From Gammaproteobacteria bacterium (GTDB lineage: Bacteria; Pseudomonadota; Gammaproteobacteria; Pseudomonadales; Pseudohongiellaceae), in assembly GCA_030831165.1 (NCBI GenBank), contig JAURLP010000014.1, forward strand, positions 1 through 64,000: a stretch of 64,000 nucleotides of DNA, read 5' to 3'. Both the position numbers and the translations under genes were made by a program. The notes below the pieces were generated by a model, which was given only the letters and a program-made list of their open reading frames with translations, searched no databases and was not told where the DNA came from. Position 1 is the first letter of the stretch. Every line of letters starts with the position of its first letter. Below are positions 25,045 to 33,131 of this stretch, in pieces.

Positions 25045-25809
25045 ATGGAATATGAATTAAGTTTTATGTTTGTCGCCCTGTTGATTGGTTCAGGTATTTT
25101 TGCCGGATTCATCAATACCATTGCTGGTGGCGGCTCAATGTTGACCTTGCCCGCTTTAATGATATTGGGTATGCCTGCAGATATTGCCAATGGCACCAAT
25201 CGTGTTGGCATACTGTTACAGTCCACTGCCGGCGCCAGGCGATTCCATCAAAAAGGGAAGCTCGAACCGGCAACAATTATCCCCACGCTAATTCCTACCT
25301 TAAGTGGCTCATTAATTGGCTCATTACTTGCGTCCTATTTACCCGTTACATTTCTAAAGCCTGCACTTTTAATCACCATGTTAGGCATGGCTTTAATTAT
25401 GCTGATTAAGCCTTCTGTCGTGGCGCCTCCGGCGGGCACGCCCACCTATACCTTGAAAGAGCGTCCCATGGCATGGTTTGGCCTTTTTATTGCTGGCCTC
25501 TATGGCGGTTTTGTACAGGCTGGTGTTGGCTTTATTTTGATTGCTGCACTGGCTGGGGGACTGCGTTATGACCTGGTGCGCTCTAATGCATTAAAGATGG
25601 CAATTACGGTTCCAATAACAGTGGTGGCTTTAACTGTTTATGTGCTCCGCGATCAGATTCAATGGATCCCCGGTCTGGTGCTTGCCTTGGGCATGGTAAT
25701 AGGCGCAATGGCCAGTGTACAGTTTGCTATAAATGTTCCGCAGTCTGTATTGAAATGGGTGATGTTTGGCATGGTCTTATTGGTTTGTTTAGCTGCATTT
25801 TTCAGTTAA
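25045..25809 (+). CDS. TauE/SafE family anion exporter
   Basis: Integral membrane protein of 254 residues with about eight helices. The family repeat core appears twice: GIFAGFINTIAGGGSMLTLPAL near the N-terminus and GLYGGFVQAGVGFILIAAL in the second half, each with the conserved glycines. Members export sulfite, sulfoacetate or other organosulfur anions, but many have no known substrate, and no sulfonate genes are adjacent. Confidence 0.85.
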   Translation: MEYELSFMFVALLIGSGIFAGFINTIAGGGSMLTLPALMILGMPADIANGTNRVGILLQSTAGARRFHQKGKLEPATIIPTLIPTLSGSLIGSLLASYLPVTFLKPALLITMLGMALIMLIKPSVVAPPAGTPTYTLKERPMAWFGLFIAGLYGGFVQAGVGFILIAALAGGLRYDLVRSNALKMAITVPITVVALTVYVLRDQIQWIPGLVLALGMVIGAMASVQFAINVPQSVLKWVMFGMVLLVCLAAFFS

Positions 25810-26010
25810 GTATTAATAGCTCAATCAAAATTTAATCACCATAGCCATTATTAGGCTTTAATTGCACAAGGAAGCCTGAAGTTCGCTCACTTACGCTCCT
25901 CAACTAAAGCTTTCTTCTGCTTTATCATCCTGATAATTAAAATTTCTTGAAAACTATTAATTGAAGCATTTAGTAAACGAGCGAGCTGCTGAATTGCTCC
26001 AGTACAATCG

Positions 26011-26037
26011 TTAAAAGATTAATAATCTTTTAGCGAA
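26011..26037. repeat. 27-bp near-perfect palindrome
   Basis: TAAAAGATTA (26014-26023) and TAATCTTTTA (26025-26034) flank a single A, and the arms extend to CG/CG outside with one wobble pair. It precedes the terminator at 26041. It may be an extra terminator stem between convergent genes or an operator; the sequence does not decide. Confidence 0.45.
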
Positions 26038-26040
26038 CAA

Positions 26041-26069
26041 AAAAAAGAGAGCTGAGGCTCTCTTTTTTT
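26041..26069. terminator. Bidirectional terminator between convergent genes
   Basis: AAAAAAGAGAGC (26041-26052) pairs with GCTCTCTTTTTT (26057-26068) around a 4-nt loop. A T-run follows on both strands, so it serves the TauE gene (+) and the small membrane protein gene (-). Confidence 0.85.
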
Positions 26070-26089
26070 ACTTACAAATAGGTTTTAGC

Positions 26090-26578
26090 TTATTCAACAA
26101 AAGGCATGAATCGACCCAGAATGATAACGACCACCCAGATAATTAGAGATACGCCAGCAATGACTTTTGCTCTGAATTCAGCATCTTCTCCGTCTGCCAG
26201 TTGACTTAATTCCTTGTGCTCACCAAACCAGAACCAAAGTGCATTTAATCCTGCAATCAGCACAAGGCCCATTTTCCACTGGAAGGCAATGTTAGGACCA
26301 TAACGCTCAGGATTGGAAGCGATAAACGTTATTCCTGATAGTAAATTTATCGCAAAGCCTACTATGGCAATCGGGATAAATTTCATCGCCGCCTGCATAT
26401 TAATAAAGCGTGCAAAGCCCACTACTCTGAGATCAATAACTAGCAATGATCCAAAAAGAATTGATAGCCCAATAAAGTGAGCCGTTTCAGCAGCAACAAA
26501 TATCCAGGAAACATCTCTGCTTGCAACACCTAACCAGGAAGCTCCTAGCCAGTCAAAAGTTGGTTGTAAAAATTCCAT
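26090..26578 (-). CDS. Small four-helix membrane protein (DUF6644/DUF2214-like), copy A
   Basis: Protein of 162 residues with four or five hydrophobic helices. Features are AETAHFIGLSILFGSLLVIDLRVVGFA, with an early His and an Arg in the membrane, and the closing helix WVVVIILGRFMPF. I recognise the pattern from small uncharacterised membrane proteins but have no function for it. It is 12 bp downstream of a distant relative (26591-27082), and the remains of a second such pair lie further upstream, so the pair has been duplicated as a unit. Fairly sure of the coding status, unsure of the family name. Confidence 0.7.
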   Translation of the reverse strand: MEFLQPTFDWLGASWLGVASRDVSWIFVAAETAHFIGLSILFGSLLVIDLRVVGFARFINMQAAMKFIPIAIVGFAINLLSGITFIASNPERYGPNIAFQWKMGLVLIAGLNALWFWFGEHKELSQLADGEDAEFRAKVIAGVSLIIWVVVIILGRFMPFVE

Positions 26579-26590
26579 GATCTGCTCCCC

Positions 26591-27082
26591 CTACTGAAGA
26601 TAAGCCATTAGACGGCCAGTAATAATCGCGCCAGTCCAGGAGGCTAAACATGCTACTGATAGCAACATCGTTACCTTTTCATCACGACCACTGCGAACAC
26701 CATTCATGATCACCTTCATCAAGATACCCCCAAGCACTATCAAGGCAATTTTGAGCTGGAAGGCTCCCTGAAAAATATAGGTAGAAAAATAGCCAGTGAG
26801 TAACAGCAAACCTGAGACCAGGTTAAGCATAAAACCGGCCCAGCCAATCATGAGCAATCTATCGTAAGCAGAAATAGAAATACCTTTAGCAAAGCCGAGA
26901 ATACGCAAGTTGAAAGCAATCACAACACCCATTACCGTCATCATGCCCAAACCATGTGCAGAGAGAGTAATTGGATAGGCCATGAAGTTACCAGTACCCC
27001 CAGTCAACCATAAGCCGACACTACTCAACTCAACTGAACAAACAAAGCCAACAGGCTCTATACACCCAAAGTCAAATTCCAT
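26591..27082 (-). CDS. Small four-helix membrane protein, copy B
   Basis: Protein of 163 residues, related to copy A by the helix plan and by LSAHGLGMMTVMGVVIAFNLRILGFAKGI (compare the AETAHFIG region of A). The N-terminus differs: EPVGFVCSVELSSVGLWL. It ends GRLMAYLQ, similar in position to the GRFMPFVE of A. The two are certainly co-transcribed. The function is unknown. Confidence 0.7.
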   Translation of the reverse strand: MEFDFGCIEPVGFVCSVELSSVGLWLTGGTGNFMAYPITLSAHGLGMMTVMGVVIAFNLRILGFAKGISISAYDRLLMIGWAGFMLNLVSGLLLLTGYFSTYIFQGAFQLKIALIVLGGILMKVIMNGVRSGRDEKVTMLLSVACLASWTGAIITGRLMAYLQ

Positions 27083-27215
27083 CGCTAAACCTTAATTTAT
27101 TATTCAGCTGTAATTCTACAGCTTTTATTATTCAGCATGATTCAAAAATCATAATGCTCACGTCTAATGCGTTCAGCAATATTTAAATTCGAAGCTTGCT
27201 CCCCCAAAATTGAAA

Positions 27216-27236
27216 TGCATTGTCATTGTCAATGCA
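27216..27236. promoter_or_regulatory. 7-bp inverted repeat upstream of the membrane-protein pair
   Basis: TGCATTG (27216-27222) and CAATGCA (27230-27236) flank a 7-nt spacer, about 135 bp before the start of copy B. It could be an operator. The rest of the 255-bp gap between copy B and the pseudogene shows an AT-rich direct repeat near the start codon but no other clear signal. Confidence 0.3.
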
Positions 27237-27337
27237 GGCGCTAAAGTAAACTACATCCCAAGACGAATCAAGCTTTTACTAGGCATGAGGCCATGAAGAT
27301 TTTACGTATAGGGCATGCCCCCCAGCGCTAAAAGCCC

Positions 27338-27798
27338 TTAAAGGAATGCCATCCAGCGAGCAACACTAATAACTGCCAACCAAAGCAACAAGGAAGCAAT
27401 TGCGATAACTTTGGCTGTTGGCTCAGCTTGCTCGCCGTCTGCTAATTTGACCAACTTACTATGCTCTCCAAACCAAAACCATAAAGCATTAAGCCCGGCT
27501 ATTAATATTAAGCCCATCTTTCACTGAAACCCGACATTGCCGATAAAAGATTCAGGCGCCCAGGAAAATAGCGCTGCACCTGAAAGCAGATTTAAGCTAA
27601 ACCCTGCAATTGCTAATGGTATAAACTTCATGGCATCACGCATATTAATGAAGCTTGCAAAACCAGCAACTCGCAAATCAATCACCAATCCAGAGGATAT
27701 GCCCATAATGTCCCACTGGTACCCATCACCCACTGACCTAAGCCGCTAAGTTCAATCGAACAGACAAAGCCAACTGGCTCAAAACATATATCATCCAT
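27338..27798 (-). pseudogene. Fused remnant of a second B-A membrane-protein pair
   Basis: The minus strand starts at 27798 with a normal AGGTG ribosome site. It encodes EPVGFVCSIELSGLGQWV, nearly identical to the N-terminus of copy B. The frame then breaks and, in another frame, continues with SGLVIDLRVAGFASFINM and the rest of a copy A protein through GEHSKLVKLADGE to WMAFL and a stop at 27338. A TGG has become TGA in FQ-stop-KMGL where copy A reads FQWKMGL. The start of A and the end of B are missing. So a duplicated B-A pair suffered an internal deletion joining B to A, a frameshift and a nonsense change. Confidence 0.8.
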
Positions 27799-27929
27799 CA
27801 ATATTCACCTATTTATTAAAGCTACAAAATCGACTAAGCGAATTTCATCACACTATTAATTGGGATTAGAGCTTGTAAAGCCACTCATAAGCACAAGCTT
27901 GATCAACATCAAACCGCTATATAATTCCA

Positions 27930-28592
27930 TTAAAGCTGCGCATTTAACCAATCAGAAATATCCAGGATCTGTTGTGGGCATACACTATGTGCCATTGGAT
28001 AGGTCAAATATTTGGGCTGATAGCCCATTCTTTTGAGCGCCTCCAGGCTTTTTTCGGCAAGCGTAATATTAAGCACTGGATCTACAGTGCCATGACAAAC
28101 AAGTATTGGTAAATTTTGATTTGCCGGATGAGGGATCACTTCTGCAGCAGTTGGGAAAAATGATGACAAGGCCAAGAGGCCCGCTAGGGGTTTATCGTAG
28201 GTCAGTCCAGCTTGATAATTTACTGCCCCGCCTTGTGAGAAACCAACCAAAATAATGCTTTCACTATCTATACCTTTCTCAATTTCGATATCAATAAGTC
28301 TATGCACTTCCATAGCCGAAGCTAGCAATTGATGAGAGTTAATACTCCTGCCTCCACCATCAAGGCCGACAACATCAAACCATGCTGGCATAACGTAACC
28401 CATGTTCATACTTACCGGAATAGATGGCGCATGGGGAAAAATAAAGCGAGGGTGACAGCCTTGTTTTAAGTTGAGGTTTGGGACAATTGGTTCAAAGTCA
28501 TGGCCATTAGCACCCAGACCATGCAGCCAAATTATTGAGGCATTCGCTTCTTGCTCTGGCTCAATAATTACCGCTGGTAAAGAGTCGATCAT
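27930..28592 (-). CDS. Carboxylesterase/acyl-protein thioesterase-like hydrolase
   Basis: Serine hydrolase of 220 residues, phospholipase/carboxylesterase (PF02230-type) fold. The N-terminal IIWLHGLGANGHDF forms the oxyanion loop, the nucleophile is in GFSQGGAV, the aspartate in HGTVDPVLN and the histidine in PMAHSVCP. No signal peptide, so cytosolic. Family members cleave short acyl esters and acyl-thioesters. First-codon context is ordinary, and the gene follows the glutaredoxin-like gene on the same strand. Confidence 0.9.
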   Translation of the reverse strand: MIDSLPAVIIEPEQEANASIIWLHGLGANGHDFEPIVPNLNLKQGCHPRFIFPHAPSIPVSMNMGYVMPAWFDVVGLDGGGRSINSHQLLASAMEVHRLIDIEIEKGIDSESIILVGFSQGGAVNYQAGLTYDKPLAGLLALSSFFPTAAEVIPHPANQNLPILVCHGTVDPVLNITLAEKSLEALKRMGYQPKYLTYPMAHSVCPQQILDISDWLNAQL

Positions 28593-28693
28593 TACAAATC
28601 CCGCTTACTTTAGTCGTGATACGTTTGAATGTAACTTTATCAAACCAGCTCTGCAAGAAGACAATCATGGCGGGGGCCGGTTAGAGCATAGAC

Positions 28694-29095
28694 TCAAGTG
28701 CTATTCTGGCGTGCCCCTTGAGCCCCATGAACTTCAAAGCGTTCACGCAAGTAAAACAAGATTTTTTCTGGCTTATCAATCCATTGAACTTCACCTTTTT
28801 CTTCTATTCTCAAACACGGCGCTTTTAGCTTGCCATATTCAGCAAGTAACTTATCTTGATGGATGCTGCATTTGCCGATATCTCGACGCTCAATATCAAT
28901 ATTTAAACGCCGTATTTCCCGCCGAGTTCGGCGGCTTGCCACACAGCCTTTATAGTCATAAAGCGCAATGCCGCTGGTGGCTTTTGCCAGCTTTCTACTT
29001 TCTTCTTCAGATCGCAATATCGGTTGGGGAGGGCATAAGCTGTCAAGCAGATTTAAAATAGAATCAACAGCCTTGCGAATTGTAAGTTTGATCAT
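28694..29095 (-). CDS. Glutaredoxin-like protein with CxxS in place of CxxC
   Basis: Protein of 133 residues. The C-terminal 80 residues follow the glutaredoxin/GST N-terminal pattern (strand, active-site helix with RRTRREIRRLNIDIE, then KAPCLRIEE with a likely cis-Pro, then an EKILFYLRERF helix). The active site, normally CPFC or CPYC, reads CVAS, so only the first cysteine remains. This allows monothiol or glutathione-binding chemistry at most. The first 40 residues contain a hydrophobic stretch typical of the longer members of this family. A normal CPYC glutaredoxin is encoded at 48463. Confidence 0.7.
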   Translation of the reverse strand: MIKLTIRKAVDSILNLLDSLCPPQPILRSEEESRKLAKATSGIALYDYKGCVASRRTRREIRRLNIDIERRDIGKCSIHQDKLLAEYGKLKAPCLRIEEKGEVQWIDKPEKILFYLRERFEVHGAQGARQNST

Positions 29096-29208
29096 GCAGG
29101 TAGTGACTTGCGCCTGGGTGGCAGATTTTAAAAAAGCGGCATTATCTACAAAGCCATGAATGCTGTCGAGTATTTTTTATGCTTTATTAAAACAGGGCCA
29201 TCCGGTTG

Positions 29209-29601
29209 TTAGCGCTGATTATCTAACTGCCCATTTAGGTAGTACCAAACTCCTTTCAGACGCTGAAATAATGAGATCTCATGATGGATATGATCTTCCC
29301 CCTCAGCATCTTTATATCTGGCAATAAACTCTACCTGCCCTAGATTCCCCTTTTGTTGGTACCCAAGAATTTGAAGCGAATCCCATCTGAATTCACTGGT
29401 ATTTAATTGTGCTCGCTTAATATTGCCTGCTGTCGACGGATGCCAAGTCTGTAAAAGATATTCAGCGTGTCCTCCAATAGCATAAGCAGCATAACGAGAT
29501 CGGACTAATTGACGCACTGTCCTTGCCTTAGCTTTACCTGTTAAAAAGGGTTTACAGCAAACTGAATAGTCTTTCTTGCTGCCACAAACACAAAGCGCCA
29601 T
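29209..29601 (-). CDS. ychJ: YchJ-family (UPF0225) SEC-C protein
   Basis: Protein of about 130 residues. I prefer ATG 29601 to the ATG two codons earlier because family members start close to the Cys cluster. The N-terminal CVCGSKKDYSVCC is a zinc-binding SEC-C-like motif, and the following ARTVRQLVRSRYAAYAIGGHAEYLLQTWHP is the YchJ signature. The function is unknown. Confidence 0.9.
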   Translation of the reverse strand: MALCVCGSKKDYSVCCKPFLTGKAKARTVRQLVRSRYAAYAIGGHAEYLLQTWHPSTAGNIKRAQLNTSEFRWDSLQILGYQQKGNLGQVEFIARYKDAEGEDHIHHEISLFQRLKGVWYYLNGQLDNQR

Positions 29602-29607
29602 AAGCAT

Positions 29608-29913
29608 ATCACCCTAATTGATTAATATCGGTAATTAGAACACTGCACATACAAAGACACTATCATATGCCTTATTGAGGCCATAAAAAAAGAACTTTAT
29701 GCCATGTATAAACCATAGTTTTTGCACTTTGTAGCTGCAACATAAACCCATGATTTTTACGAAACAATTATGCAGATTTTGTCTGGTTTTAGATGATTAG
29801 CATTTTTGCTATAAACGTGTTTATATCTGCCTTCGCTGCCCGAATTGCAGCGTCGGCAGTAATAACCAAACTTAAGGGCTAACCACAAGCTCTAAAACTT
29901 CGTTGCGACTTAT
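29608..29913. promoter_or_regulatory. 306-bp leader region of the MoxR/vWA operon with a GC-rich hairpin
   Basis: The gap between ychJ and the operon should hold the operon promoter. A clear hairpin lies at 29827-29859: CTGCC, a TT bulge and CGCTGC pair with GCAGCG, TC and GGCAG across a 7-nt loop, about 55 nt before the first start codon. No T-run follows, so it looks like an mRNA leader structure and not a terminator. I see no convincing -10/-35 pair. Confidence 0.45.
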
Positions 29914-32139
29914 ATGTTCGAATTTTTTTTCAAATACTCACCCGCTGTTTACAACGAAAGTGACTTCATCCTCGTTAACACTTGGCCACTTTGGCTTTTA
30001 TATCTTCTAGCATTTGCTTTTCTTGCTGGCTGTTTTTTTATGCTGGTCTGGAAACGCAAGGTTTTGAACCTTTTCCAGCTAGCCGCTATCGGAGGCTTGC
30101 AGGCTCTGATGATAGGACTGGTACTTTTCGTGCTCTGGCAACCAGCGCTGGTAACAGAGCGTCTAGTCAGCGGTGAAAACGCAGTCGCTATATTGTTGGA
30201 TAGTTCCGCCAGCATGGCATTATCTGAAAACGGCGAAACCCGAATGTCTCAAGCCCAGGCATTACTTTCTGAAGAAGGCCTGGCTGACTTAACGGATATT
30301 TATGACATTCTGCCTTTTGTTTTTGCGGAGGAAACAAGCTCTGTTACTAATTTTATGGAGCTGCCTGACCCTGGCAACAGCTCCAATATAGGACAATCTA
30401 TTATTCAGGCACTGCGTGAAGCCAGCAATACTTCAATAGGTGCATTAATCCTGGTAAGTGATGGAGCAGATAGCAGCGGTAATATAGATGCGGCGACATT
30501 AAGTGAGATAGCGTCATATGGGGTGCCGATACACACCGTTGGAATTGGCCGCGAATCTATTCCCGAGGATCTTGAGTTAAATAATATACAGTTACCCCAA
30601 TCCGCATTACCTGGCACGACATTGACAGCCGGGGTTTCAATACTCCACGACCAGGGCGGCCTTACCAGAGTTAAAGTTTACAATGGAGATGAATTAATAA
30701 GCACCGAAGAAATCGAGTTAAGTGCAGACCAAAATATGACCACTGCCTTTATTGATATCGAGGTCAGTGAGCCTGGTGAACTGGATTTACGATTCACGCT
30801 TGATCCCATCAATGGCGAAAGTAATCTGGCCAATAACTCAAGAGCCCAGGTGGTAGATGTTCCTGATGGTAATTACCGAATTCTCTATATAGAAGGCGAA
30901 CCGCGATGGGAATATAAATTTATGCTGCGCGCCCTGGATGAGGACCCCAGTGTTCAGCTTTCCACATTATTGCGGGTTACTCCTAACAAATTTTATCGCC
31001 AAGGCATAGATGACCCTGCACAACTGGAAGAGGGCTTCCCTATTGAGCCAGCTGAATTATTTTCTTATGACGCATTAATTATTGGCAGCGTTGAGCTGGC
31101 TGAATTCACCGAACAGCAGCAGCAAATGATCCAGGATTTTGTTAGTGAGCGCGGCGGTAGCTTGATGATGCTGGCTGGTTTAAATGGTTTAGGTTTAGGT
31201 GGATGGAGTGAATCAGTCGTTAACGAAGTCCTGCCAGCCAACCTCAGCTCTGATAATTCCGCATTTATACGCCAGCAAGCCAAGGTAATACCTACTCCAA
31301 ATGGCCTTGCATCTCCAATACTGCAGCTTAGTGACAGCCCTTCTGAGAACCTTGAATTGTGGGACAGCCTTCCGAATGTGGCTGATTACCAGAACATTGG
31401 TCGACTTCGACCTGCTGCAACAACTCTATTGCAAATTGATATCGATGGAGAATTACAGCCCCTTTTAGTGACCCAGCCTTATGGCCGGGGGCAGAGCTAT
31501 ATTCTGGCTACTGGCGGTACCTGGCGTTGGCAAATGAGCATGCCATTGGAAGATATGAGCCATGAGACCTTCTGGCGCCAGCTGGCACGAGGTCTAGTCG
31601 CTAATTCGCCACTGCCTTTTGAACTAAGCACTACCGTTGAGAATGAACAAATCCGAGTCCGGGCACAAGTCCGCGACCCTGAGGCTGAAGAAAATCAGGG
31701 CCTGGCTGTTTCTGCCGTAGTGTCTTCTGACTATGGCCCTGCAATGACTCTGGAATTACTGCCTTCAAGTAACCAGCCTGGTGTATATGAGGCAAGTTTC
31801 AACCCGGCAGATACTGGTTTATTTTCGATAGAAGCTATTTCTCGAGTGGGGGATAGGCCTATAAGCTCAACTCGTTCCGCCATTAGATTTGAACAGAATC
31901 AGGAAGCCTTTTCTATTCGACAGAATCGAGACCTGCTGGAAAACCTGGCAGCTGCTACTGGCGGCCAATACTGGCTAGCTGACAATTGGGATGAACTGCC
32001 TGAGGCCATTTCATATTCCACGGCGGGGATTACTGAACAAGATGTCCGCTACCTCTGGGATGCTCCAATTATTTTTATCCTGCTAATCTTGATTAAAGCT
32101 GCGGAATGGTTATTAAGAAGACGCTGGAGAACAATCTGA
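29914..32139 (+). CDS. Membrane-anchored vWA protein with GATase-like domain (MoxR operon gene 1)
   Basis: Protein of 741 residues. Two membrane helices at about 22-46 and 52-76 are followed by a von Willebrand A domain with MIDAS D96-S-S-A-S100 and the distal loop VSDGADSSG. A segment at about 300-420 (YRILYIEGEPRWEYKFMLRAL, and later FVSERGGSLMMLAG) resembles the class I amidotransferase fold without a catalytic cysteine. A final helix near 713-735 precedes a basic tail. The vWA domain probably faces the periplasm and binds a metal-bridged partner. It is the first gene of a seven-gene operon, and its TGA overlaps the next ATG (TGATG). No Shine-Dalgarno is evident at the start. The function is inferred from the neighbours. 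Confidence 0.82.
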   Translation: MFEFFFKYSPAVYNESDFILVNTWPLWLLYLLAFAFLAGCFFMLVWKRKVLNLFQLAAIGGLQALMIGLVLFVLWQPALVTERLVSGENAVAILLDSSASMALSENGETRMSQAQALLSEEGLADLTDIYDILPFVFAEETSSVTNFMELPDPGNSSNIGQSIIQALREASNTSIGALILVSDGADSSGNIDAATLSEIASYGVPIHTVGIGRESIPEDLELNNIQLPQSALPGTTLTAGVSILHDQGGLTRVKVYNGDELISTEEIELSADQNMTTAFIDIEVSEPGELDLRFTLDPINGESNLANNSRAQVVDVPDGNYRILYIEGEPRWEYKFMLRALDEDPSVQLSTLLRVTPNKFYRQGIDDPAQLEEGFPIEPAELFSYDALIIGSVELAEFTEQQQQMIQDFVSERGGSLMMLAGLNGLGLGGWSESVVNEVLPANLSSDNSAFIRQQAKVIPTPNGLASPILQLSDSPSENLELWDSLPNVADYQNIGRLRPAATTLLQIDIDGELQPLLVTQPYGRGQSYILATGGTWRWQMSMPLEDMSHETFWRQLARGLVANSPLPFELSTTVENEQIRVRAQVRDPEAEENQGLAVSAVVSSDYGPAMTLELLPSSNQPGVYEASFNPADTGLFSIEAISRVGDRPISSTRSAIRFEQNQEAFSIRQNRDLLENLAAATGGQYWLADNWDELPEAISYSTAGITEQDVRYLWDAPIIFILLILIKAAEWLLRRRWRTI

Positions 32140-33068
32140 TGCTGGTGAAATATTCAAAGCAAGTTATCTTAGTATTTGCTGCAACTCTTTTGTCTGCAGT
32201 TTCATTTTCTGTCCGGGCTGAACTTTACGTCACTATCATTGAAGGGCTTGGTGGGGAGCCCGTATTTGAGGAAAATTTTCATAACCAAAGCCAAACCCTT
32301 GCCGACGCTTCTGTGACTTTAACCGATGCTGACAAAGTCGCTTTATTCAGAGGGGAAAATGCTACTCGCGCAAATTTGCTTGCACACTTTGAATCCCGAA
32401 GCGCCATAATGAACGAGAATGATCGGGCTGCAATTTATCTCATTGGTCATGGTAGTTTTGACGGTGAAGAATATAAATTTAACATCCCAGGCCTGGACAT
32501 CACCACTGATGACATCCTTAACATTTTGGGATCCTTGCCCGGACAAAATCATTTCCTTTTGAACACCTCCAGTACAAGTGGCGCACTTTTAGAACCTCTT
32601 GAGGGTGAATCCAGAATACTGGTTACCGCAACCCGCAGCGGCAATGAAAAAAATGCCACCGTCTTTGGAGAATATTTTGTAGAAGCACTAAGTAGTGAAG
32701 ATGCCGACTTAAACAAAAACAATAATATAAGCATCGAGGAAGCCTTTGGTTATGCCCAGCGCCAGGTCGAAGAATATTTTGAAAGTCAGGGCCAGCTTGC
32801 TACCGAACATTCCGAAATTATTGGGGATGGCGCGGCGCAATTTACCTTGGCCCGCATAAACCCTGTGGTGATTTCACAAGAAAACCCTCGTATTGCAGAA
32901 CTTCAAGAGCAGCTTTTGGATATCGATCAACAAATTGAAAGCTTGCAATTACGGCGCCCTGAATTAAGCAACCAAGAATATATAGAACAACTACAGGCCC
33001 TGATACTTCAGTCAGCCACAATCAATGAAGAAATAGATCAAATACGCGGTGAGGATTTAGCTGAATAG
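32139..33068 (+). CDS. Secreted caspase-fold (C13/C14-like) protein without catalytic Cys
   Basis: Protein of 309 residues starting at ATG 32139, which overlaps the previous stop; an ATG at 32106 is out of context. The signal peptide covers about 1-28. The core has the caspase/legumain pattern: hydrophobic strand IYLIGHGSF with H104, then a loop with D-rich turns, and LLNTSSTSGALLEPL where the catalytic Cys should be. Aligning the SG leaves S145 in its place. ILVTATRSG and an acidic Asn/Asp stretch (DADLNKNNNIS, possibly Ca-binding) follow. The last 60 residues form a coiled coil (IAELQEQLLDIDQQIESLQ). It may be a binding or scaffold protein, not an active protease. Family placement by pattern only. 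Confidence 0.7.
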   Translation: MLVKYSKQVILVFAATLLSAVSFSVRAELYVTIIEGLGGEPVFEENFHNQSQTLADASVTLTDADKVALFRGENATRANLLAHFESRSAIMNENDRAAIYLIGHGSFDGEEYKFNIPGLDITTDDILNILGSLPGQNHFLLNTSSTSGALLEPLEGESRILVTATRSGNEKNATVFGEYFVEALSSEDADLNKNNNISIEEAFGYAQRQVEEYFESQGQLATEHSEIIGDGAAQFTLARINPVVISQENPRIAELQEQLLDIDQQIESLQLRRPELSNQEYIEQLQALILQSATINEEIDQIRGEDLAE

Positions 33069-33131
33069 TTGATTGGATAGTTGACTGAATAATAGGTAAA
33101 ACAGTAGCTGATATACAGGTAAAGAAATTCA

